Shown: positions 7,981 through 14,445 of the stretch, piece after piece
Layout of the letters: every line of letters begins with the position of its first letter
How positions within the stretch are numbered: position 1 is the stretch's first letter
From: Patescibacteria group bacterium
GTDB lineage: Bacteria; Patescibacteriota; Minisyncoccia; Minisyncoccales; Minisyncoccaceae
Length of the DNA: 14,554 nt
Direction of reading: 5' to 3'
Assembly: GCA_030156465.1 (NCBI GenBank)
Contig: JASGMO010000011.1
Span: 1 to 14,554, forward strand
Made by a program: the position numbers and the translations under genes
Notes under the pieces: generated by a model
What the model saw: only the letters and a program-made list of their open reading frames with translations
The model's database searches: none
Told to the model about the DNA's origin: nothing

Positions 7981-8526
7981 TTATATTTTTTTAATTTGTA
8001 ATGAATCTAGTTCTAGCGGAGTATCTCTACCGAACATATTAATTAATACTTTCACTTTTCCTCTTTCTTTATCAATTCCTGAAACTTTACCATCTGAATC
8101 TTTAAATGGTCCGTCAACTATTTTGATAGCGTCGCCAATTGAAAAATCAATATTGTATTTTGGTTCTTCCACCTCAACTCTCTTTTTAAGAGACAACATT
8201 TCATCTAATGATACCGGTAAAGGTATTGTTCCTGAACCAACAAATCCAGTTACATTAGGAGTATTTCTAACAACATACCATGAGTCATCGGTAACAACCA
8301 TCTCTACTAAAACATAACCTGGGTATAGTTTTTCTTCTACTGTTCTTTTTTTACCATTTCTAATTTTAATTTTCTTTTCTTTAGGAACCATAACATTGAA
8401 GATTTTATCTTCCATTCCTAAAGATTCAATCCTTTGAATTAAGTTCTTGGCGACAGCATCTTCATATCCAGAATAGGTATGTAAAACATACCATCTTTTC
8501 TCAGTTGTGGTTTGTTGTTTTGACAT
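7981..8526 (-). CDS. nusG: Transcription termination/antitermination factor NusG
   Basis: Binds the RNA polymerase clamp, modulates pausing and couples transcription to ribosomes through S10. The 181 residues are a normal length. The N-terminal NGN domain runs from about 11 to 110 (RWYVLHTYSGYEDAVAKNL at 11-29, KLYPGYVLVEM at 66-76, VRNTPNVTGFVG at 86-97). The C-terminal KOW domain runs from about 128 to the end (GDAIKIVDGPFKD, then GKVKVLINMFGRDTPLELD and a terminal KKI). No insertion (domain II) is visible. It lies 2 nt after secE and 2 nt before rplK. It is preceded by an AT-rich stretch without a Shine-Dalgarno. Confidence 0.97.
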   Translation of the reverse strand: MSKQQTTTEKRWYVLHTYSGYEDAVAKNLIQRIESLGMEDKIFNVMVPKEKKIKIRNGKKRTVEEKLYPGYVLVEMVVTDDSWYVVRNTPNVTGFVGSGTIPLPVSLDEMLSLKKRVEVEEPKYNIDFSIGDAIKIVDGPFKDSDGKVSGIDKERGKVKVLINMFGRDTPLELDSLQIKKI

Positions 8527-8528
8527 AT

Positions 8529-8708
8529 TTAGAATATATAAGTTTCTAATAAATGCATATATAATAAATCAAATAAACCCAAAACAATCGCTACAAAAAT
8601 ACAGATAGCAAGAACTGTAATGGTATATTTAATAGTTTCTTTTCGTGTTGGCCATGTAATTTTTTTAATCTCAGACATTGGCCCACTTAAAAAATTTGGT
8701 AATTTCAT
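8529..8708 (-). CDS. secE: Preprotein translocase subunit SecE (short, single-TM)
   Basis: Clamp subunit of the SecYEG channel in the inner membrane. The chosen ATG gives 59 residues, the usual size for single-TM bacterial SecE. It shows an amphipathic segment with the hallmark EIKKITWPTRKET and one hydrophobic helix (TVLAICIFVAIVLGLFD). An in-frame TTG at 8724-8726 would add six residues (LIYQC and the start), but it lies upstream of or inside the -10 element of the promoter found here, so the ATG at 8706-8708 is preferred. With that promoter the predicted transcript starts about 2 nt before the ATG, so the mRNA should be leaderless. First gene of the nine-gene run; gyrB lies upstream with its stop 40 nt away. 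Confidence 0.93.
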   Translation of the reverse strand: MKLPNFLSGPMSEIKKITWPTRKETIKYTITVLAICIFVAIVLGLFDLLYMHLLETYIF

Positions 8709-8716
8709 ACATTGGT

Positions 8717-8745
8717 AGATTAGCAAAAAGAATAGTAAATGTCAA
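8717..8745 (-). promoter_or_regulatory. Promoter of the secE-nusG-rplK... run (leaderless start predicted)
   Basis: On the minus strand a perfect -35 TTGACA (8740-8745) is followed by a 17-nt spacer and TAATCT (8717-8722). An extended -10 TGC lies directly before the hexamer and a T-run lies before that. The start expected 7 nt downstream falls at about 8710 (a G), 2 nt before the secE ATG. It sits wholly in the 40-nt gap after gyrB. Found by reading; no expression data. Confidence 0.72.
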
Positions 8746-8748
8746 TTT

Positions 8749-10662
8749 TTAAACGTCTAAATTTTTAACACTTCGGGCTGATGTTTGAATGAATTTTTTT
8801 CTTGGAGCAACCTCTTTTCCCATCAAAATATCAAAAGTTCTATCTGCTTCAACCGCATCTTCAATCTTGACTTGCAGTAAAATTCTCTGATCAGGATTCA
8901 TAGTTGTTTCCCATAGTTGTTCTGGGTTCATTTCTCCCAAACCTTTATATCTTTGTATAGAAATTTTTGTATCGTTTTTAAACTCCTTTAATATTCCTTC
9001 TTTGTCATCTTCAAAATATACATATCTGAACTCTTTTCCTTGCTGTATTTTATACAATGGTGGTTGAGCAAGGTAAAGGTAACCATTATCAATTACGCTT
9101 TTAAAATGTCTGAAAAATAGTGTTAATAATAATGTTTTAATGTGGTTACCATCAGAATCAGCATCACACATAATAATAATTCTATGATATCTTAATTTAT
9201 CAATATTAAAATCATCGGCTATTGCTGTTCCTAAAGCGATAATTAAGTTCTTAACTTCTTCTGAAGCAAGCATTCTATCTAACCTGACTCTTTCAACATT
9301 TAGTATCTTTCCCTTTAAAGGTAGAATTGCTTGAAACCTTCTGTCTCTTGCTTGTCTAGAAGATCCACCAGCTGATTCTCCCTCAACAATATATATTTCT
9401 GATTCTTCTGGTTTCCTTGATGTACAGTCGGAAAGTTTTCCTGGTAAAGATAATCCATCTAAAACTCCTTTTCTTAGAATCGTTTCTTTAGCTGCCTTAG
9501 CTGCCTTTCTTGCCTTGTATGATAAAACAGATTTTTCAATAATTGCCTTAGTATCTTGAGGATATCTCTCTAAATAATCTTGTAAAACCTCGGAAACAAC
9601 AGCGTCAACGGCTGTTCTTGCCTCTGGGTTGCCCAACTTGCCTTTTGTTTGACCTTCAAATTGAGGGTCTCTAATTTTAACAGAAACGACTGCTGTTAAT
9701 CCTTCCCTAATATCGTCACCGGTTAAATTTGGGTCTGACTCTTTAAGAAATCCACTTTTCCTAGCAAAATCATTAATTAATCTTGTTAGAGCTGATCTAA
9801 AGCCAGTTAAATGAGTTCCTCCTTCAACTGTATAAATATTATTGGTAAAGCTATCTTCTTGTATTTCATAATCATCTGAATATTGGAAAGACGCCTCAAC
9901 GCTTACCCCCTCTTTTTCTCCTGAGCAGTAGAAAGGATTACTGTGTATTGTTCTAGATGCTTTGTTTAAATATTTTAAGTATGAAACAATCCCTCCCTCA
10001 AAAAAGAAGTGATATTCAAAAGTATCTTCAGGATCTCTTTGATCATAGAAATCAATTCTTATTCCCTTAGTTAAGTAAGCTTGTTGTCTAAAATGAGCAA
10101 GCAATTTTTTTCTATCAAAGTAAATCTCTTTAAAAATTTCTTCATCGGGCTGGAAAATAATAGTAGTTCCTTTGTTTTTGCAGGTTCCTATTTTTTTAAC
10201 TGCTGAAGTTGGTTTTCCCTGTTTGTACTCTTGAGCATGTTGGCTTCCATCTCTACAAACCTCTGCTTTCATATTTTTTGACAAAGCGCAAACAACAGAA
10301 ACACCAACACCATGTAATCCACCTGATATTTTATATGCATCTCCGCCAAACTTGCCCCCAGCATGAAGGGTGGTCATAATTGTTTCTAGCGCTGACTTCT
10401 TTGTTTTTGAATGAACATCAACCGGAATACCTCTACCATTATCTACCACCTTAACATAGTTATCAGGAAGTAAATAAACCTCAATTTTATCACAATAACC
10501 TCCCAATGCTTCATCTAATGCATTATCTACTACTTCATAAACTAGATGGTGTAACCCTTGAGGTCCAGTTGAACCAATATACATGCCCGGTCTTTTTCTT
10601 ACTGGGTCAAGGCCCTCTAAAACAAATATATCTTTTGCGCTGTATGATTCTTTTTTTGCCAT
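8749..10662 (-). CDS. gyrB: DNA gyrase subunit B
   Basis: ATPase subunit of the type IIA topoisomerase that supercoils DNA with GyrA. The 637 residues match the short gyrases without the proteobacterial insert. GHKL ATPase: EVVDNALDEA at 43-52 (catalytic Glu43, Mg-binding Asn47), DNGRGIP at 74-80, GGLHGVG at 114-120. Transducer: QTKGKLGN at 338-345, a GyrB-like form. TOPRIM: EGESAGGS at 427-434 with Glu427, and the Mg2+ triad D500-x-D502-x-D504 in MCDADSDGNHIKTLL, where most bacteria have DADVDGAHI. C-terminus: RYKGLGEMN at 571-579 and a final VKNLDV. ParE cannot be fully excluded, but motifs favour GyrB. The ATG is one base after the pheT stop, so it is co-transcribed from pheS. A weak purine stretch (GGGAAG) lies about 15 nt upstream, too far for a normal Shine-Dalgarno. 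Confidence 0.95.
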   Translation of the reverse strand: MAKKESYSAKDIFVLEGLDPVRKRPGMYIGSTGPQGLHHLVYEVVDNALDEALGGYCDKIEVYLLPDNYVKVVDNGRGIPVDVHSKTKKSALETIMTTLHAGGKFGGDAYKISGGLHGVGVSVVCALSKNMKAEVCRDGSQHAQEYKQGKPTSAVKKIGTCKNKGTTIIFQPDEEIFKEIYFDRKKLLAHFRQQAYLTKGIRIDFYDQRDPEDTFEYHFFFEGGIVSYLKYLNKASRTIHSNPFYCSGEKEGVSVEASFQYSDDYEIQEDSFTNNIYTVEGGTHLTGFRSALTRLINDFARKSGFLKESDPNLTGDDIREGLTAVVSVKIRDPQFEGQTKGKLGNPEARTAVDAVVSEVLQDYLERYPQDTKAIIEKSVLSYKARKAAKAAKETILRKGVLDGLSLPGKLSDCTSRKPEESEIYIVEGESAGGSSRQARDRRFQAILPLKGKILNVERVRLDRMLASEEVKNLIIALGTAIADDFNIDKLRYHRIIIMCDADSDGNHIKTLLLTLFFRHFKSVIDNGYLYLAQPPLYKIQQGKEFRYVYFEDDKEGILKEFKNDTKISIQRYKGLGEMNPEQLWETTMNPDQRILLQVKIEDAVEADRTFDILMGKEVAPRKKFIQTSARSVKNLDV

Positions 10663-10663
10663 A

Positions 10664-12526
10664 TTATTTTCTTTCTTCCCAATTTATGGTTTCTTTAATT
10701 TTAATTATTATTTTATCAATTGTTTTTCCATCAAGCGTTTTTTCTTCTGATTGAAGATCTATCCTCAAAGAAATACTTTTTTTACCAGATGGGACGTTTT
10801 TTCCTTTGTAAACATCAAATACTTCTGCTGACTTAACTAGATCAATTTTTTCTATCTTAGATATAATTTCTTCAACATCTATCTTTTCATCAACTAATCC
10901 GGAAATGTCTCTTGTTGCTATTGGGTGGTAAGAAACATGTTTGTATTCTCTATTATCAATAGCATTTTTTTGTATTTTCTCAAAGTCAAGCTCAAAAAAT
11001 GTAATCCCTGATTTAATTCCCATTATTCCAACAACCTCTTTTCCAACTTTTATTTCTTCTTTAGTAAAAGAAACTTTATTAATTCCCAAGTTATTAAATA
11101 ATGAAATAATATCACCCTTAACTGAGAGATAATCGCTACTACTTAATGTACCAGATAAAACAATCCTTTCTTCTTTTCCAAAAACTTTTCCTAATTCAAA
11201 TATCTTAACTTTATCAAAATACTTAAGATTTTCCTTGGTAAAATTAATTAATTGAGGAAAAATTACTGGTCTAAGATATTTATAATATGAGCTAGCAGGG
11301 TTAATAATTTCTCTAACGGTTAAATTAAAGTCTTCTTTTTCTTGATCTCCTATAAAAGAATAACCAAAAACCTCTGAATATCCTAGTTCCTTCATTATAT
11401 CTTTTGCTTTATTTTGCCAGAAAATATCGTAATTAATTTGAGCGGGATTAGAAAATGGTGGTAAGATTAATGGAATCTTATCATATCCATAAATCCTTCC
11501 TACTTCTTCGGTAATATTTTCAGGAATAGTAATATCTTGTCTTCTGGTTGGCACCTCAATTATTAAATCTTCTTTAACTGTAAAACCCAAATTTGTTAAA
11601 ATTTTAGTAATTTCTTTTTCGGGAATATTAATTCCTAAAGTATTATTTATCTCATCAATATTTATTTTAATATTCCATGGTTTTAATTTCTTTTCATAAA
11701 CATCAATTTTTTTTGATGAAGGCAAACCTATTAAATCAACTGCTCTTTCAATAGCACTAGGTGTTAAATTAGGATCAATGTTTTGTTCAAATCTAATTGA
11801 AGCATCCGTCCTTATATTTAACCTTCTTGCTGTTTGTGATATTAATTTAGGATTAAAATTAGCTGATTCTAAAACAATATTTTTTGTTTCTTTTGTAATT
11901 TCAGCTTTTTTACCACCCTTAATTCCCGCTATTGCAAGAGGTGCTTCGTTATCAGCTATAACTAAAATACTTTCATCCAAAGTGTATTCTTTTTCTCCTA
12001 AGAGGTATATTTTTTCTCCCTTTTTAGCTCTTCTGACAGTTATGCCTCCAACAATTTTATCATAATCAAAAGCATGCATTGGTTGACCTGTTCCAAGCAT
12101 GACATAGTTAGTAATATCCACTATATTATTAATAGAATTAATTCCACAAACTTCTAATTTTTCTTTAATCCACTTAGGAGAATCTTCAATTTTAACATCT
12201 CTGACTATTGACGCGGTATATCTTAAGCAATCATTATTATTTTCAATATTAATCGGTAACTTGTCTTTTAAGGTTTCTTTAATTTTAACTTTTGGATAAA
12301 CAGCTTTAATACCTAATAATACTGATAATTCTCTTGCAAGGCCGATGTGTGACAAGCAATCCCCTGCTCTGTCGGGCAAAACATCTATACTTAATATATA
12401 GTCATTACCTTTCTTTTCTATATACTCATTTTCAAAAGCGTGCATCGTCAAAATCTCAGCTATTTTTGTTGGCGTTGGTAATTTTTCTTTAAAAAAAGAT
12501 TGTAAATAATTATATGAAAATATCAT
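10664..12526 (-). CDS. pheT: Phenylalanyl-tRNA synthetase beta subunit, short form
   Basis: Beta chain of the (alpha-beta)2 PheRS; carries editing and tRNA-binding modules. It is 620 residues against about 790-800 in most bacteria. The N-terminal module LTMHAFENEYIEKKGND (26-42) runs directly into DYILSIDVLPDRAGDCLSHIGLARELSVLLG, so the EMAP-like OB domain (about 100 residues) that normally intervenes is missing. Seen after it: B3/4 editing-type domain (NNIVDITNYVMLGTGQPMHAFD, then LGEKEYTLDES and the GIKGG element), B5 domain (TPSAIERAVDLIGL to about 370), a degenerate class II core, and the C-terminal FDX-ACB domain (YHPIATRDISGLVDE to the end). It lies 4 nt after pheS and one base before gyrB. 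No Shine-Dalgarno. Confidence 0.95.
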   Translation of the reverse strand: MIFSYNYLQSFFKEKLPTPTKIAEILTMHAFENEYIEKKGNDYILSIDVLPDRAGDCLSHIGLARELSVLLGIKAVYPKVKIKETLKDKLPINIENNNDCLRYTASIVRDVKIEDSPKWIKEKLEVCGINSINNIVDITNYVMLGTGQPMHAFDYDKIVGGITVRRAKKGEKIYLLGEKEYTLDESILVIADNEAPLAIAGIKGGKKAEITKETKNIVLESANFNPKLISQTARRLNIRTDASIRFEQNIDPNLTPSAIERAVDLIGLPSSKKIDVYEKKLKPWNIKINIDEINNTLGINIPEKEITKILTNLGFTVKEDLIIEVPTRRQDITIPENITEEVGRIYGYDKIPLILPPFSNPAQINYDIFWQNKAKDIMKELGYSEVFGYSFIGDQEKEDFNLTVREIINPASSYYKYLRPVIFPQLINFTKENLKYFDKVKIFELGKVFGKEERIVLSGTLSSSDYLSVKGDIISLFNNLGINKVSFTKEEIKVGKEVVGIMGIKSGITFFELDFEKIQKNAIDNREYKHVSYHPIATRDISGLVDEKIDVEEIISKIEKIDLVKSAEVFDVYKGKNVPSGKKSISLRIDLQSEEKTLDGKTIDKIIIKIKETINWEERK

Positions 12527-12530
12527 CTTA

Positions 12531-13535
12531 TTAAAATTGTTTTAAGAAATTAAGATTACCACTATGAAATAATCTTATATCATTAATCTTGTATTTCATC
12601 ATTGTCGGTCTATCAATTGATAACCCAAAAGCAAATCCTTTGTATTTTTTAGGATCTAGCCCTCCATTTTTAATAACATTAGGATGAACAATTCCAGCTC
12701 CCAATATTTCAACCCATCCTGTTCTTTTACAAGCTGAACAACCCTTGCCATCGCAAACAGTGCAAAGCATATCAACTTCAAAACTTGGCTCTGTAAAAGG
12801 GAAATAGCTTGGTCGCAATCTTATCTCTACTTCTCTTTTGAAGAACTCTTCTAGGAATTTTTTTAGTACTGCTTTTAAGTTAGCAACAGAAACATTTTCA
12901 TCAACCAAAAGGCCTTCTAATTGAAAGAAGTTTGTTTCGTGAGACGCATCAGTTGTTTCATATCTATATACTTTACCGGGAACAATAATCCTTATTGGTG
13001 GCTTCATTTTTTTCATATATCTTACTTGAGCAGAAGATGTTTGTGTTCTTAAAACATTACCTCCTTTTAAGTAAAATGTCTTTCCTAGCGACAAAGCATC
13101 TCTTGCTGGGTGTCCTTCGGGGATATTTAATGCATCAAAATTATGCCACTCATCTTCAATTTCAGGACCCTCTACGACACTAAAACCCATTAATTGAAAT
13201 ATTCTCTCCATTTCACGCCTTATTTGAGTAACTGGATGCAAGCTTCCTAGCTCAGTTGGCTTTACAGGTAAGGTCAAATCAATCTCTTCTTTTTTTTCTT
13301 TACTAAATTCTTTTTCTTTCAACAAAAAAGCTTCTTCAATTTCTTGTGCAAGTTGATTAATTTTTTGTCCTAATGTTTTTTTCTCCTCAATTGGCAGATC
13401 TTTAACCAAAGAAAAAAGATCTCTGATCTTACCTTTTTTACTAAGATAATCCCTTTTGAATGTTTCTAAATCAACACTATCTTTAATATTTTCTAATTTA
13501 TCAAGGGCTTCCTTTTTGATATTCTCTATATCCAT
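12531..13535 (-). CDS. pheS: Phenylalanyl-tRNA synthetase alpha subunit
   Basis: Catalytic chain of PheRS; charges tRNA(Phe). The 334 residues are a normal length. There is an N-terminal coiled-coil arm (about 1-90), then the class II core: HPVTQIRREMERIFQLMGF at 100-118 (motif 1), HPARD at 142-146, motif 2 region VYRYETTDASHETNFFQLEG at 189-208, a four-cysteine knuckle C258-x2-C261-x4-C266-x2-C269 followed by GWVEILGAGIVHPNV, and motif 3 GLSIDRPTMMKY at 304-315 ending RLFHSGNLNFLKQF. The start has a strong -10 just upstream, giving a predicted 0-2 nt leader. First gene of pheS-pheT-gyrB. No T-box or leader-peptide attenuator can exist if the start is as predicted. Confidence 0.97.
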   Translation of the reverse strand: MDIENIKKEALDKLENIKDSVDLETFKRDYLSKKGKIRDLFSLVKDLPIEEKKTLGQKINQLAQEIEEAFLLKEKEFSKEKKEEIDLTLPVKPTELGSLHPVTQIRREMERIFQLMGFSVVEGPEIEDEWHNFDALNIPEGHPARDALSLGKTFYLKGGNVLRTQTSSAQVRYMKKMKPPIRIIVPGKVYRYETTDASHETNFFQLEGLLVDENVSVANLKAVLKKFLEEFFKREVEIRLRPSYFPFTEPSFEVDMLCTVCDGKGCSACKRTGWVEILGAGIVHPNVIKNGGLDPKKYKGFAFGLSIDRPTMMKYKINDIRLFHSGNLNFLKQF

Positions 13536-13543
13536 ATACTACT

Positions 13544-13572
13544 ATTTTAGTCCAAAAAGAAGAAAAAAGCAA
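13544..13572 (-). promoter_or_regulatory. Promoter of pheS-pheT-gyrB (leaderless start predicted)
   Basis: Minus strand: TTGCTT (13567-13572), 17-nt T-rich spacer, TAAAAT (13544-13549; five of six consensus positions). The start expected 7 nt on is the A at 13537, 2 nt before the pheS ATG. It occupies most of the 54-nt gap after the hydrolase stop. That gap is strongly pyrimidine-rich on this strand but forms no hairpin that I can see. Confidence 0.62.
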
Positions 13573-13589
13573 ATAAAAAAAGAGAAGAT

Positions 13590-14225
13590 TTACTGTGATT
13601 TGTTCACATACTTCTCAATAATTTCCACCACAACTGGTATGGCAGATCTTGCTTCCTCTTCTTTCTTATATGGAAACATATTGTGTCCACAACAACAGAG
13701 GTAGATTTTCCTGTTTGCTTCCTCTGGAATTGCGCTTTCCGAAGAAACTTTTTCGTCAATTTTAGAACCGACGTATATTCCAGGTGGCACTTCTCTTAGC
13801 GATTTAAGAAAATCACTTCCTGGAATGAGCTCAAAAAATGGCTTTATTCCAAGCAGTGTCGCTAATGGATACTGCCAAAGGTATTTATTCTTGAATCCCT
13901 TATGAGGCCCACCGGCGAAGACACATTCATCAAACTTGTGTCCTCTCTCTACAAGGAGACGAATAATTATTGCTCCAAGCGAGTGCCCGATAGCAATAAT
14001 TTTTTCTTCGCTAGAACTTAATTGAAGCAGACTCTTTTCTGCTTCATTAGCAAGCTCGTTTATGGACTTTCTTGTCCTTAACTTTGTGAAAGGCCCGCCA
14101 ATTCCAATGTAATCAATGGTCTCAACTTCAACGCCTGGAATTTCTTCTAGACGCTCTTTAAGCAAACTAAAATTTTGCTTAGAACTATTCCCGGACCACC
14201 CGGGAAAAAGTACTATAAGTACCAT
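13590..14225 (-). CDS. Alpha/beta-hydrolase (lipase/esterase-like), stand-alone
   Basis: Predicted serine hydrolase of 211 residues; substrate unknown. It begins with a beta strand MVLIVLFPGWSGN, has a nucleophile elbow GHSLGA at 80-85 with Ser82, GGPHKGF at 105-111, probable acid Asp157 (GSKIDEK) and probable His181 (CGHNMFP). This is a plausible Ser-Asp-His triad in canonical order. There is no signal peptide or TM segment, so it is likely cytosolic. The ATG at 14223-14225 is chosen because the frame upstream of it runs through two tRNA genes. TATAAT lies 7 nt before it, so the mRNA should be leaderless. Base composition is unlike its neighbours: a hand count of eight 60-base lines (13681-14160) gives about 41% G+C, with codons such as CGT, CTC, GAG and CAC, against 15-37% in sampled pheT/pheS lines. 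This suggests acquisition next to the tRNA cluster. Confidence 0.85.
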   Translation of the reverse strand: MVLIVLFPGWSGNSSKQNFSLLKERLEEIPGVEVETIDYIGIGGPFTKLRTRKSINELANEAEKSLLQLSSSEEKIIAIGHSLGAIIIRLLVERGHKFDECVFAGGPHKGFKNKYLWQYPLATLLGIKPFFELIPGSDFLKSLREVPPGIYVGSKIDEKVSSESAIPEEANRKIYLCCCGHNMFPYKKEEEARSAIPVVVEIIEKYVNKSQ

Positions 14226-14232
14226 CTCTCTA

Positions 14233-14260
14233 ATTATACAATAAACAATAAAAAAAGCAA
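14233..14260 (-). promoter_or_regulatory. Promoter of the alpha/beta-hydrolase gene (leaderless start predicted)
   Basis: Minus strand: TTGCTT (14255-14260), 16-nt spacer, perfect TATAAT (14233-14238). The expected start is the G at 14226, directly before the ATG. The -35 overlaps the 3' arm and T-tract of the tRNA terminator, so the two signals share bases. Confidence 0.62.
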
Positions 14261-14272
14261 CCCCCGAGGGTT
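14251..14272 (-). terminator. Intrinsic terminator of the tRNA cluster
   Basis: On the minus strand AACCC (14268-14272) pairs with GGGTT (14259-14263) around a TCGG tetraloop, followed by GC and six T. It begins 7 nt after the 3' end of tRNA-Asp. The 5-bp stem is short but the T-tract is canonical. Confidence 0.72.
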
Positions 14273-14279
14273 TCTCTTG

Positions 14280-14353
14280 CGGACCCGACCGGACTCGAAC
14301 CGGCAGTCTCCTCCGTGACAGGGAGGCGCGATAACCAATTTCGCTACGGATCC
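14280..14353 (-). tRNA. tRNA-Asp (GTC)
   Basis: A 74-nt cloverleaf: acceptor GGATCCG/CGGGTCC (one G-U), T8 A9, D-stem GCGA/TCGC with G18G19 in the loop, anticodon stem CCTCC/GGAGG with loop CTGTCAC (anticodon GTC), 5-nt variable region, and T-stem GCCGG/CCGGT with loop TTCGAGT. Discriminator G73 is the aspartate identity base. CCA is not encoded (CAA follows), so a CCA-adding enzyme is needed. Six nt separate it from the upstream tRNA. Confidence 0.96.
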
Positions 14354-14359
14354 ATAATG

Positions 14360-14431
14360 TGCCAAAGATGGGAATTGAACCCATGACAACTCGCTTATGA
14401 AACGAGCGCTCTACCACTGAGCTACTCTGGC
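14360..14431 (-). tRNA. tRNA with anticodon CAT: elongator Met, or Ile2 (lysidine type)
   Basis: A 72-nt cloverleaf: acceptor GCCAGAG/CTTTGGC fully paired (one G-U), TA at 8-9, D-stem GCTC/GAGC with loop AGTGGTA, anticodon stem CTCGT/GCGAG, loop TTCATAA, 5-nt variable region, T-stem ATGGG/CCCAT with standard loop TTCAATT, A73. The paired 1:72 excludes an initiator. Elongator Met and Ile(k2C-AT) both carry CAT and A73, so the identity is not settled; Met is slightly favoured. CCA is not encoded. Confidence 0.9.
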
Positions 14432-14445
14432 GCATAATTAAAATG

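Noticed and set aside
8709..8726. TTG start for secE giving 65 residues
   Set aside because: The TTG lies within the spacer/-10 of a strong promoter and would not be in the transcript; the family-typical protein begins at the ATG at 8708.
12527..13535. T-box or attenuator controlling pheST
   Set aside because: Only 54 nt separate the hydrolase stop from pheS, and the -10 leaves almost no leader.
13536..13589. T-rich run after the hydrolase as an intrinsic terminator
   Set aside because: T-tracts are present but there is no G+C stem before them; the stretch is better explained as the pheS promoter region.
10506..13704. Plus-strand open frames across gyrB, pheT, pheS and the hydrolase
   Set aside because: All lie antisense to well-supported genes, with no family resemblance.
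14226..14435. N-terminal extension of the hydrolase frame by about 70 residues
   Set aside because: The extension is a translation of two tRNA genes and a terminator; its SSVVER... and GSIPIFGT-like strings are typical of translated tRNAs. The ATG at 14225 starts the first beta strand and follows a TATAAT.
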